Assembly (NCBI GenBank): GCA_025451775.1 | Contig: JANWJU010000064.1 | Location: 1 to 38,387, forward strand | DNA: 38,387 bases | Source: Terriglobales bacterium | Lineage (GTDB): Bacteria; Acidobacteriota; Terriglobia; Terriglobales; SCQP01 | Direction: 5' to 3' | In this document: positions 8,845 through 16,465 of the stretch, piece by piece | How positions within the stretch are numbered: position 1 is the first letter of the stretch | Layout of the letters: each line of letters opens with the position of its first letter | Program-made: the position numbers and the translations under genes | Notes under the pieces: model-generated | Told to the model about the DNA's origin: nothing | What the model saw: only the letters and a program-made list of their open reading frames with translations | The model's database searches: none

Positions 8845-8867
8845 ATGGTGACGGGCTGCGTCCGCGG

Positions 8868-8896
8868 CGGGGCGGTGTGCAGGTGGCGCCGCCCCG
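8868..8896 (+). terminator. GC-rich hairpin after the exported-protein gene
   Basis: CGGGGCGG (8868-8875) and CCGCCCCG (8889-8896) form a perfect 8-bp stem with a 13-nt loop, 24 bp after the stop codon at 8844. No T-run follows, so it may be a weak or Rho-assisted terminator, or only an mRNA-stabilising end. Confidence 0.35.
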
Positions 8897-8944
8897 AGGC
8901 GCTGCCTCGTCAGGACCGAACGGCCTAACCCCCGTCCTCCAGAC

Positions 8945-8973
8945 CTGACCATAAAGTTCGACCATGGTACAAT
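8945..8973 (+). promoter_or_regulatory. Promoter of the Phd/PIN toxin-antitoxin pair
   Basis: A -35-like CTGACC (8945-8950), a 17-bp spacer and a -10-like TACAAT (8968-8973) end 5 nt before the ATG at 8979, so the transcript would start at or next to the start codon. Two CCATGG palindromes (8963-8968 and 8978-8983), spaced 15 bp apart, flank the -10 and could be operator half-sites for antitoxin autoregulation. That role is inferred. Confidence 0.5.
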
Positions 8974-8978
8974 CGGCC

Positions 8979-9218
8979 ATGGAGCAGATTGCCATCTCCA
9001 AGTTCAAGGCCACGTGTTTGGCGGTTTTGGAGAACGTGCGCCGAAGTGGCGAGCCTGTTTTGGTCACCCGGTTCGGTAAACCTGTGGCCGAAATCGTGCC
9101 GCCTCGATCAGCGGAGATTCCGCGGCGTCAATTGGGCCGCATGGCGGGCACAGGGCGGATCATCGGTGACATTATTTCCCCTGCCGCCGATGAGGCCGAT
9201 TGGGAAGCCTTGAAATGA
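8979..9218 (+). CDS. Antitoxin, Phd/YefM family
   Basis: Phd/YefM antitoxins bind and neutralise a partner toxin and repress their own operon as dimers. The 79-residue product starts MEQIAISKFKATCLAVLENV and contains the family core RSGEPVLVTRFGKPVAEIVP (residues 22-41), the DNA-binding N-terminal fold. The C-terminal 35 residues, ending DEADWEALK, would be the toxin-binding tail. I prefer ATG 8979 to ATG 8964 because the family starts just before the IS-x-FKA strand and because the -10 element lies between the two. The PIN toxin gene starts 7 bp after the stop. This pairing of Phd-type antitoxin with PIN-type toxin is a known combination. Confidence 0.88.
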   Translation: MEQIAISKFKATCLAVLENVRRSGEPVLVTRFGKPVAEIVPPRSAEIPRRQLGRMAGTGRIIGDIISPAADEADWEALK

Positions 9219-9225
9219 GACGGGA

Positions 9226-9618
9226 GTGAGGCTTCTGCTCGACACCCATGTTTGGCTGTGGGCGGAGTTGGAGCCGACCCGCATTCCTACGCCTTTGCAA
9301 GATGCGCTCTCGGACCCCAACAATGAGCTGTGGCTCTCGCCGGTAAGCAGCTGGGAACTATTGCTGCTGGTGGAGCGTGGCCGGGTGGCGCTTGCGCATG
9401 AGGTTTCGGTTTGGGTGGAGGAATGTTTGGCGGGCGGTCGCTATCGCCAGGCCCTTCTGAATTTCGCGGTGACCATGGCTGCAAGCCAAGTTCATTTACC
9501 ACATCGCGATCCATCCGACCGGCTGCTGGCCGCCACCGCCCGCCATTACGATCTTTTGCTGCTCACCAGCGACGCTAGACTTCAATCGGGATCAGGTTAC
9601 TCGATATATCCGGCGTGA
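9226..9618 (+). CDS. PIN-domain ribonuclease toxin (VapC-like, Phd-partnered)
   Basis: PIN-domain toxins cleave RNA using a cluster of acidic residues and Mg2+/Mn2+. The 130-residue product begins MRLLLDTHVWLWAELEP, with the first catalytic Asp at position 6. SPVSSWELLLLVERGR supplies the conserved Glu near 43, HRDPSDRLLAATARHYDLLLLTSD supplies the Asp near 96, and the TSD supplies the last acidic residue near 114. This is the subgroup usually paired with Phd antitoxins (LLLDTHVWLW is typical). The start is GTG 9226, since no ATG in frame exists between the antitoxin stop and the first conserved strand. It converges on the FkbM methyltransferase gene 89 bp away. Confidence 0.88.
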   Translation: MRLLLDTHVWLWAELEPTRIPTPLQDALSDPNNELWLSPVSSWELLLLVERGRVALAHEVSVWVEECLAGGRYRQALLNFAVTMAASQVHLPHRDPSDRLLAATARHYDLLLLTSDARLQSGSGYSIYPA

Positions 9619-9707
9619 GCGCGCAGTCGCCCACACGCCGCGGGGTGGCTTCTCGCGTCAGGTTTCGATCCGTGGCTGCGGGCCGCGATATCATGGCGCG
9701 CGGGCGC

Positions 9708-10526
9708 CTAGGCAACTTCAGCGAAGAGGTGTCCGGAGGCGGGGGAGGGGGTGGCGTCCCCACGCAGCCGCTGTCCGGATTCGGTGTGGGTGAGGGTATA
9801 GCCGAGCGCCGCCAAAAATGCGGCGATCTGCCGCATGCGGCTGGCCTTGACGCTGCGCGAGGTGCCGTGGACTTCGATCAGTAGACGGGGCCGGTGTTGG
9901 GATAGCGTCCCCAGCGCACCTTGGAGTACGTCCAACTCCAGGCCTTCGACGTCAATTTTGATAAACCCGGGAGGCGGCAGCGTCATGGTGCCGAACAGAT
10001 CATCGAGCCTTACGACTTGGGCCACCCCAGCGCGGCGGCGGAAGAGACTGTCAGCTTCGGGGGCGAGGGAGGCGGTGGTGGACATACCAGGGAGCTTGAA
10101 AATTGTCCGCGGGCCGGTGGTCGCACCGAGCGCCAACTCAAATGCATGCACATTGCTGACCCGATTCAGGTTCAGGTTGCGGGTGAGCTTGGCGAAGTTC
10201 TCCGGTTGGGGCTCAAAAGCAATGACACTTCCGGATTCGCCGACGCGGCGGGAGAAGAACAAACTATAGGCGCCGGCGCACGCTCCCACGTCGTAGACCA
10301 CTTGGCCCATCAATTCGAGCCGGTCGAGCAACTTCTCCTCGGGACTGCTCCACTGCGGCCACCAAGCGGGTAAGTGGGCCACGGCGCCCCAACCGCCGTC
10401 ATTGTGAAAGCCGCGGGCCAAGTGTCTGCGGAATAGGCCGGGCCGGTACCGGCCCAGCGGCCCCAGCCCAAGCCGAGCCCAGCGCCGGGGGGTGCCAGCT
10501 TCCATTACCTCAGGCGCTTCCTTCAT
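9708..10526 (-). CDS. FkbM family SAM-dependent methyltransferase
   Basis: FkbM-type enzymes methylate hydroxyls of small molecules or sugars using S-adenosylmethionine. The 272-residue product shows the SAM-binding motif I VVYDVGACAGAYSLFFSRRV near 76-95, the acidic end of strand 2 SVIAFEPQPENFAKL near 100-114, and the family signature FIKIDVEGLELDVLQGA near 188-204. The substrate cannot be told from sequence; polysaccharide O-methylation is a guess. The start overlaps the stop of the LolA-like gene upstream as ATGA, so the two are translated together. A second Met lies seven codons in. Confidence 0.87.
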   Translation of the reverse strand: MKEAPEVMEAGTPRRWARLGLGPLGRYRPGLFRRHLARGFHNDGGWGAVAHLPAWWPQWSSPEEKLLDRLELMGQVVYDVGACAGAYSLFFSRRVGESGSVIAFEPQPENFAKLTRNLNLNRVSNVHAFELALGATTGPRTIFKLPGMSTTASLAPEADSLFRRRAGVAQVVRLDDLFGTMTLPPPGFIKIDVEGLELDVLQGALGTLSQHRPRLLIEVHGTSRSVKASRMRQIAAFLAALGYTLTHTESGQRLRGDATPSPASGHLFAEVA

Positions 10527-11437
10527 TGTGGCGTCTCCCCAGCCAGGAAGCTGACCGGGTGGGGAGGGGTGATCTCGAAGTCCTGGTAGGTAACGTCCAG
10601 CGTGGCGCGGCCGAAAAGGCGAAGGTGTGAGACACAGTCATTGCTCTGCGGCATCCAAAAGTCCCCAATCTTCTGTCCATGGTAGCTGAACTCAAATTTG
10701 CTGACCAACCAGGAGGGGGCGTGGACTGAAGTGCCTTCAGCGCGGACCAAGCCGAAGTCGTCCGGATCGATCCAAATGGTGCCGCGGAACAGGAACCGGT
10801 GCGCGTCACGGCGCGGCTTGATCGCCAACACGTAGTCGGGTTGCCCGCCGGGGTGGGGATAATCGACCATGGTAAAGGAATAATTGTTTGGTACGAATAC
10901 GCTGCCCTCGGTGCTCTCGATCTCGGCTTCTTTTTCTTCCGTCCGAATCAGAGGGCCGAGTACATGGTGGAGGAGCATGCCCGAGCCGGATTCAGAGACG
11001 ATGGTCAGGCGCTTGGGGCCCGGCGCGGTGTAGTCGACCCGGACCTCCATATCGGCGATGTCGGTGCCAAGCCCTTGGTACTGCAAATGGTAGTGACGCA
11101 GAGCGGTAAAGGCGTGCAGCGCGGCGTGGCGGCCGACGTTCATGGCCACCATGCGGCGCACCACTCCCGCGGTGGACAACGGCGCGGCGATGCTGGCGGC
11201 ATCGGCTTCATCCTGGGGGAACAGTTGTGAGCTGAGGCCAGCCACGACCATCGCCGCCAGCGCCGCGATCATCATGGCGGCCACAGGCACGGATCGCGTG
11301 CGCGCCGGTCGAGGCAGCTTGGAAGCGCCACGAGCCGAGCGGGCGCCCGCTGCCGCACCTCGAAGCCCGCCCACAATCGACCAACGGGAGCGACCAAGCG
11401 AGAGGTGGCGAGCCACCCTTGAACGGGTCTTCATCAT
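10523..11437 (-). CDS. LolA-like exported protein carrying a 36-residue repeat-encoded insertion
   Basis: From residue 80 on, the 304-residue product looks like an outer-membrane lipoprotein-sorting (LolA/LolB-like) beta-fold: MEVRVDYTAPGPKRLTIVS, FRGTIWIDPDDFGLVRAEGT, and WLVSKFEFSYHGQKIGDFWM, which is typical of proteins that read 'carries out conversion of a substrate, then outputs a slope' in this family. A hydrophobic helix MMIAALAAMVVAGLSS (55-70) is a signal or anchor. Residues 8-43 are encoded exactly by repeat copy 1 (11309-11416). Without them the N-terminus reads MMKTRSR then PARTRSVPVAAMM, a normal basic signal-peptide start. The function is uncertain, and translation could also start at Met54. 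It overlaps the FkbM gene by ATGA. Confidence 0.68.
   Translation of the reverse strand: MMKTRSRVARHLSLGRSRWSIVGGLRGAAAGARSARGASKLPRPARTRSVPVAAMMIAALAAMVVAGLSSQLFPQDEADAASIAAPLSTAGVVRRMVAMNVGRHAALHAFTALRHYHLQYQGLGTDIADMEVRVDYTAPGPKRLTIVSESGSGMLLHHVLGPLIRTEEKEAEIESTEGSVFVPNNYSFTMVDYPHPGGQPDYVLAIKPRRDAHRFLFRGTIWIDPDDFGLVRAEGTSVHAPSWLVSKFEFSYHGQKIGDFWMPQSNDCVSHLRLFGRATLDVTYQDFEITPPHPVSFLAGETPQ
11309..11416 (+). repeat. Palindromic repeat, copy 1 (full, 108 bp), in frame in the LolA-like gene
   Basis: This copy is 108 bp and identical to copy 2 (15980-16087) at 105 positions. It contains the perfect 14-bp palindrome AGCGGGCGCCCGCT (11338-11351) and ends with the hairpin GTGGCGAGCCAC (11405-11416). 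GGCAGC near the left end can pair with GCTGCC after the palindrome. It covers codons 8-43 of the minus-strand gene exactly, on codon boundaries, and encodes VARHLSLGRSRWS followed by a Gly/Ala/Arg-rich stretch ending SKLPR. Read on the plus strand it is also open (DQRERPSERWRAT). Confidence 0.85.
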
Positions 11438-11622
11438 GCCCTTGTTAGGATGCTAGCCCTGCCGCGCCAATAGACAACTGCCGGGGGTAACGATACTTGT
11501 GACACAGCTTGGCCGGCAATTTCCGGCATGGTCGATGAGGATCCCTCCTATACGTTTCCAACATAGGCAATCGGGGCGCCCGCCGCTGTCCCAGAATGAA
11601 CAGTGGAGCAAACCCCTCAGCC

Positions 11623-11806
11623 TGGAAGGGAGCCGAGCGGGCGCCCGCTGCCGCCATGCCGACCCGCGCATCCCCAGCGGCGTCGGCCATGCCGACCCGC
11701 GCATCCCCAGCGGCGTCGGCCATGCCGACCCGCGCATCCCCGGCGGTTTCGGCCCGTCGCAGCTCGCCAGCGACCAGCAGCGACCCAGCGACAAGTGGCG
11801 AGCCAC
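11623..11806 (+). repeat. Palindromic repeat, copy 3, expanded by an internal triplication
   Basis: Both ends match the 108-bp element: TGGAAG, then GAGCCGAGCGGGCGCCCGCT with the same 14-bp palindrome (11636-11649) on the left, and CAGCGACC...GTGGCGAGCCAC on the right (ending 11806). The middle is replaced by three 33-bp units. No gene is interrupted at this copy. Confidence 0.75.
11656..11754 (+). repeat. 33-bp tandem repeat, three units
   Basis: Units lie at 11656-11688, 11689-11721 and 11722-11754. The first two are identical and the third differs at a few positions near its end. The unit starts ATGCCGACCCGCGCATCCCC. Its length is a multiple of three, so a frame through it would read MPTRASPAASA repeated. 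There are no unique spacers, so it is not a CRISPR array. Confidence 0.85.
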
Positions 11807-11885
11807 TACTCAAATCCAGACTGGGACGTGAAGAATTTACGCACTCTCGGGCAACCTGCCGATGAACAGCTCATCACCCCGCCAG

Positions 11886-11962
11886 CCGAAGCCCGCCCAC
11901 CAGCGAGTGATGCTCACCGTGCTAGCATCATGGCAGCGAACCAGCGAGAAGTGGCGAGCCAC
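11886..11962 (+). repeat. Palindromic repeat, copy 4 (partial, rearranged)
   Basis: The left part CCGAAGCCCGCCCAC matches the middle of the 108-bp element, and the right part, ending GTGGCGAGCCAC (11951-11962), matches its end. Between them about 29 bp of unrelated sequence replaces about 9 bp. That segment contains TGATGCT and AGCATCA, a 7-bp inverted repeat, so it could fold into its own stem-loop. The palindromic left half of the element is missing. Confidence 0.65.
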
Positions 11963-12023
11963 CGTGGGCGGTTTTCGACATTTTGGCCCTTGAGTTGCAA
12001 TAATTCTCGCAGGAGGATCTCTC

Positions 12024-12881
12024 ATGTCACGTAAATCGTTGTTACTCGGACTCTTGGCGCTGGGGACTGGGCTGGTTCTGGCGCAAGCGCCGGCGCCCAC
12101 GATGGCGGCGGGGAGCAGAGTCAACGCCCAGCTGAAGTCGAAACTGGACACCCGCCACGCTAAGGTGGGCGATAAGGTGACGGCCGTGACCACCGCGGAC
12201 ATGAAGGAAAATGGCGTCAAGGTCCTGCCCAAGGGCAGCACGTTGACCGGGCACGTGACCGAGGTCACGCGGGCGGAGAGCTCGAAATCGCCCTCCCGCA
12301 TCGGCGTCCTGTTCGATCAGGCGGTGACGAAGCAAGGGCAAACCATACCCATGCGCGCCGGTATCGCCAGCGTGCTCACCAGCTCCGCCTCGGCGGCGGC
12401 CATGGGCGGAGGCGCGGGCGGAGGCATGGACAGCGGCATGGGGGCGATGAATGGAGGGATGGATGGCGGCATGGGCGGCGGCATGTCCGCGCCGATGCCC
12501 GCCGGAGGTGGGGGCGGATTGCTGGGCGGAGTTGGCGGCGCCGCAGGTGGAGTTTTGGGTGCCGGGGCGGTGGCGGGACCTGTGGTGGCCAACGGCACCG
12601 GGATGGTGGGCGGCGAACTCGGGACTTCGGGTCCGCTGAGCGCGGGTGGGTCGGTGGAATCGCTCGGCCGGGCCAGTAACGGCGTCCCGGTCGAGATCGC
12701 GATGCCGCCGGCGGGGGCTCAAGCCAGCCAACAGGCGGCGTTTGGCAGCGTGCTCAGCACGCCCCGCGGCGACATGGAACTGAACTCGGGCACCAACGTC
12801 GCCTTGCAGACGCTGTCGTCGCCCTCGTCGGCGTCGGCCACCGGGTCGGCATCCGCCTCGGGCCAGGCCCACGCCCGCTAG
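12024..12881 (+). CDS. Exported Gly/Met-rich protein with TrbI-like beta-barrel segment
   Basis: The 285-residue product has a signal peptide (MSRKSLLLGLLALGTGLVLA, cleavage after AQA). Residues 30-125 look like a beta-barrel of the kind found in TrbI/VirB10-like or related periplasmic proteins (SRVNAQLKSKLDTRHAKVGD, VLPKGSTLTGHVTEVTRAES, then GQTIPMRAGIASVL). Next comes a Gly/Met-rich flexible stretch (GGGMDSGMGAMNGGMDGGMG), and the C-terminal part is Ala/Ser-rich. There are no other conjugation or type IV secretion genes here, so the name describes only the fold guess. The start is supported by AGGAGG 6 nt upstream. Function unknown. Confidence 0.7.
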   Translation: MSRKSLLLGLLALGTGLVLAQAPAPTMAAGSRVNAQLKSKLDTRHAKVGDKVTAVTTADMKENGVKVLPKGSTLTGHVTEVTRAESSKSPSRIGVLFDQAVTKQGQTIPMRAGIASVLTSSASAAAMGGGAGGGMDSGMGAMNGGMDGGMGGGMSAPMPAGGGGGLLGGVGGAAGGVLGAGAVAGPVVANGTGMVGGELGTSGPLSAGGSVESLGRASNGVPVEIAMPPAGAQASQQAAFGSVLSTPRGDMELNSGTNVALQTLSSPSSASATGSASASGQAHAR

Positions 12882-12914
12882 TGTCACCCGGCCACGGGCG
12901 CGGTATGCTGGTGC

Positions 12915-12921
<7 letters not shown>
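12881..12921 (+). promoter_or_regulatory. ruvB promoter flanked by a 7-bp inverted repeat
   Basis: GTGTCA (12881-12886, 4 of 6 against the -35 consensus), a 17-bp spacer and TATGCT (12904-12909) place the -10 element 5 nt before the GTG start at 12915. GTGTCAC (12881-12887) and its exact inverse GTGACAC (12915-12921) sit on the -35 and on the start codon, a plausible operator arrangement. Alternatively the inverted repeat could be a 27-nt-loop hairpin ending the previous gene. Confidence 0.42.
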
Positions 12922-13984
<1,063 letters not shown>

Positions 13985-13988
<4 letters not shown>

Positions 13989-14449
13989 CCGTTTATATCG
14001 CCCTCGGGTCGAATGTGGGTGACCGCGCCGCCCACCTCCAAGCTGCGCTGGCCGCGCTGCCGGCGCCCGGGGTGAAGGTGCGCGCCGTGTCGCGCTTCGA
14101 CCGCACTGCCCCCGTCGGCGCCACTGGCCACGGCTGGTATCTCAATGCCGTCGCACGAGCTGAAACCGATCTGCTGCCCCAGGTGCTACTCGGCCGCCTG
14201 CGCCGGATCGAACACGCCTTGGGCCGCCGCCCGGCCCCGGGGCGCAAGAAAACCCCGCGCCGCGTCGATCTCGACCTCATCCTTTACGGCCGGGCGCGCA
14301 TTCAGACGCCGCAATTGACCGTACCCCATCCGCGCTTCGCCGCCCGCCGTTTTGTGCTCGACGGTTTGGCTGAACTCGCCCCCACGCTGCACGCGCCCGG
14401 CTCGCCCCTCACCATGGCGCAGTTGCAGGCCCGCGCCCTCCGGCGTTAA
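13985..14449 (+). CDS. folK: 2-amino-4-hydroxy-6-hydroxymethyldihydropteridine diphosphokinase (HPPK)
   Basis: FolK transfers pyrophosphate from ATP to 6-hydroxymethyl-7,8-dihydropterin in folate synthesis. The 154-residue product opens [19 protein letters not shown], the typical HPPK N-terminus. It carries the pterin-site [11 protein letters not shown], the [11 protein letters not shown] strand, and the signature [13 protein letters not shown] (90-102) with Mg2+-binding D95 and D97. [13 protein letters not shown] follows, as expected. The start is TTG 13985, overlapping the ruvB stop; no ATG is in range, and the first conserved strand starts two residues in. Coupling with ruvB is unusual in function but clear in sequence. 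Confidence 0.93.
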
Positions 14450-14495
14450 GGCGAGGGCGGAGCGCCGGCGGCGCCAGCCGGGCGCGCCGTTGTGG

Positions 14496-14512
14496 GGAGC
14501 GCGGGGCGCTCC
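14496..14512 (+). other. Short GC hairpin between folK and the M28 peptidase gene
   Basis: GGAGCGC (14496-14502), a GGG loop and GCGCTCC (14506-14512) form a perfect 7-bp stem 47 bp after the folK stop. There is no T-run. It could attenuate transcription or protect the folK mRNA end. Confidence 0.3.
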
Positions 14513-14541
14513 TGTGCTACCCTGCGCTCGAGGAGGCCCGG

Positions 14542-15960
14542 GTGACACGGTCCTTGCGCGCATGGTATTCACGAGGCGCCAGCCTGTTGCTGGCGGCCAC
14601 GCTCGGGGCCCAGACCTCGATCGTCAAGTTCGACCACCCGCCCACGGTTACGCCCGCGGCCGGCAATGCCGTGCTGCGACAGATCGCCCGCCAGATCAGC
14701 GCGGCTCACATCCATGCCGACCAGGTGGCGCTGGTGGGTTTTGGCACGCGCCTGGCGACCAAAGAGACCAGCTCGACCACCACGGGCACGGCGGCGGCGC
14801 GGGCCTGGGTCGTGGCGCAGTTCAAAAAATCCAGTGCGGCCTCCGGTGATCGTTTGCGAGTGCGGGTGGACACGTTTCCGGTGCCGCCCGGGCTCTCCAT
14901 GCCCAGCGGCCTCAGCATGGCGAATGTGGTGGCCACGTTGCCGGGCGATAACCCGAACGACCACCGCGTCTACGTCATGGGTGGCGACTACGACACCATC
15001 GGCGGCTTCAGCGGCGGCACCGGCACGCAAACGCCCACCGTCGGGCCGGGCGCGAATGACGACGCCAGCGGCGTCGCGGTGGCGCTGGAGCTGGCGCGGG
15101 TGATGAGCCGGTTCCATTTTTCGGCGACCCTCGAGTTCATCGCCTTCGATGGCGAGGAGGAGGGTCTCTATGGCGCCTACCATGACGCCGAGCAGGCCAA
15201 GGCCGATCACCAGGATGTGGCGGCGATGCTCGATGACGACATCGTCGGCGGCGACAACACCCCCGGCCACGCCAACACCAATAAAATGCGCGTCTACAGT
15301 GAAGGGGTTCCGCAAAACGCCACCCCCAGCGAAATTTTGCGGCTGGCCACCATCGGCGGCGAGAACGATTCCCCCTCGCGCGAGCTGGGTCGCTACGCCA
15401 GCGGCATGGCCGCGCTCTATCTGCCCGCATTTCAGGTGGTGCAAGAGTACCGGCGCGACCGCTTCGGCCGCGGTGGCGACGACACCGCCTACCTGCAAAA
15501 CGGCTTCGCCGCGGTGCGCATGAGCGACTATGACGAGAATTACGACCACCAACACCAGTGGGTGCGCATGTACAACGGCGTGCAGTTCGGCGACATGCTC
15601 AAATTCACCACTCCCAGTTACACCGCCAACGTCGCGCGCGTGAACGCGCTCACCCTGGGTGGGCTGGCGCTGGCGCCGCCCACGCCCTCGCCGCTGATGC
15701 AGCACCGTGACGGCTGGGGCACGCACCTGTCCTGGCCCGCGGTGCCGGGCGCGGTCAGCTACCGCGTGCTGCTGCGCCCCACCGCCGCGCCGCAGTGGGC
15801 GCAGCGCCTCGTGGTGCACGGCACCTCGATTAACATCGTGCAGACGCTCGACGACTACATAATGGGCGTGGTTGCGGTGGGCACGGCGGGTACCGAAAGC
15901 CTGCCCGCAATTCCCCATGCCCGCGCCAGCACGCTGGCGTCGCCCTTCCCGCCCCGGTAA
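14542..15960 (+). CDS. Exported M28-family metallopeptidase-like protein
   Basis: M28 peptidases are secreted di-zinc aminopeptidases. The 472-residue product has a signal peptide (about 1-23, ending LGAQ) and a peptidase domain with GPGANDDASG (168-177, bridging Asp), FDGEEEGLYGA (202-212, catalytic and zinc Glu), LDDD (230-233) and YDHQHQ near 334-339 (zinc His). A fibronectin-like domain follows near 385-465 (WGTHLSWPAVPGAVSYRVLL). One oddity: the first zinc ligand, normally His in a GxHYD motif, is Asp149 in GGDYDTIGG. Activity may be altered or lost. The GTG start 14542 has GAGGAGG upstream. The gene converges with vapC, 4 bp apart. Confidence 0.83.
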   Translation: MTRSLRAWYSRGASLLLAATLGAQTSIVKFDHPPTVTPAAGNAVLRQIARQISAAHIHADQVALVGFGTRLATKETSSTTTGTAAARAWVVAQFKKSSAASGDRLRVRVDTFPVPPGLSMPSGLSMANVVATLPGDNPNDHRVYVMGGDYDTIGGFSGGTGTQTPTVGPGANDDASGVAVALELARVMSRFHFSATLEFIAFDGEEEGLYGAYHDAEQAKADHQDVAAMLDDDIVGGDNTPGHANTNKMRVYSEGVPQNATPSEILRLATIGGENDSPSRELGRYASGMAALYLPAFQVVQEYRRDRFGRGGDDTAYLQNGFAAVRMSDYDENYDHQHQWVRMYNGVQFGDMLKFTTPSYTANVARVNALTLGGLALAPPTPSPLMQHRDGWGTHLSWPAVPGAVSYRVLLRPTAAPQWAQRLVVHGTSINIVQTLDDYIMGVVAVGTAGTESLPAIPHARASTLASPFPPR

Positions 15961-15964
15961 GGCT

Positions 15965-16465
15965 TCAGACCGGCGCAAATCGAGGCAGCTTGGAAGCGCC
16001 ACGAGCAGAGCGGGCGCCCGCTGCCGCACGTCGAAGCCCGCCCACAAGCGACCAACGGGAGCGACCAAGCGAGAGGTGGCGAGCCACGCCGGCGAGCCGG
16101 AGTGCGCGCCGATCGAACGTCGCCGTGTGCCGGCAGCCGGCGCTCCGCGCCAGCGCGGCGATCAAAGCGTCGGCGAAATCGGCGTGTCCGTGGCGCATCT
16201 CCAGCATGGCGGCGAACACCTCGGTATCGTTCTGCACCCGCAGGGTTTCGGTCTGCAGCAGGCGTTCCACTACGGCGGCGAGCGGCCCGCGCCCGAGCCG
16301 GTAGGTCCGCTCCAGCACCCAAGCCAGCTCGGCCGTCACGACCAGGCTGATGAAGCCCGGCTCGGCTGCGGTCAGGCTCTCCAGGAGGGCCGCTGCTTTC
16401 GCGGCCTGGGCCGGGTCATCCTGGGTGATGTAGCGGACGAGAACGTTGGTGTCGAGCCCGATCAA
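15965..16465 (-). CDS. vapC: VapC-type PIN toxin with repeat-encoded C-terminal insertion
   Basis: VapC toxins are Mg2+-dependent PIN ribonucleases. Residues 1-126 form a complete PIN domain: LDTNVLVRYITQDDP with Asp5, the AELAWVLERTYRLGR region with the conserved Glu, GHADFADALIAALARSAGC with its Asp, and the closing TATFDRRALRLAG. Residues 127-162 are exactly the 36 codons of repeat copy 2, after which the protein ends FAPV. Without the insertion the end would read LAGFAPV, a normal length and ending for VapC. The start is TTG 16465, overlapping the vapB stop. The catalytic core is upstream of the insertion, so the toxin may still be active. Confidence 0.88.
   Translation of the reverse strand: MIGLDTNVLVRYITQDDPAQAAKAAALLESLTAAEPGFISLVVTAELAWVLERTYRLGRGPLAAVVERLLQTETLRVQNDTEVFAAMLEMRHGHADFADALIAALARSAGCRHTATFDRRALRLAGVARHLSLGRSRWSLVGGLRRAAAGARSARGASKLPRFAPV
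15980..16087 (+). repeat. Palindromic repeat, copy 2 (full, 108 bp), in frame in vapC
   Basis: This copy differs from copy 1 at three positions in 108. In the minus-strand reading frame that gives one silent and two changed codons (Ile/Leu and Gly/Arg). The central palindrome AGCGGGCGCCCGCT is at 16009-16022 and the terminal GTGGCGAGCCAC at 16076-16087. It fills codons 127-162 of vapC precisely, in the same phase as copy 1 in its gene. No target-site duplication is visible. Confidence 0.85.

Larger units (their letters stand above)
11438..12023. other. 586-bp gap between divergent genes, filled with repeat copies
   Basis: Open frames here (for example on the minus strand at 11445-11813) are repetitive and look like by-products of the repeat, so I call no gene. 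The stretch holds repeat copies 3 and 4, a 33-bp triplication, and presumably the promoters for the LolA-like gene (left) and the Gly-rich exported gene (right). A strong ribosome site AGGAGG (12012-12017) precedes the latter; upstream of it, TTCGAC and CAATAA are weak promoter candidates. Confidence 0.6.

Noticed and set aside
8964-8978. ATG 8964 as the antitoxin start
   Set aside because: It would place the -10-like TACAAT inside the gene and adds five residues not typical of the family; ATG 8979 fits better, although the earlier start cannot be excluded.
11656-11754. Possible CRISPR array
   Set aside because: Three directly adjacent 33-bp units with no spacers and no cas genes; it is a simple tandem repeat.
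11445-11813. Small minus-strand gene between the LolA-like gene and the Gly-rich gene
   Set aside because: Its frame is made mainly of repeat copy 3 and the triplication, with no ribosome site or domain; two minus-strand frames overlap here and neither is better.
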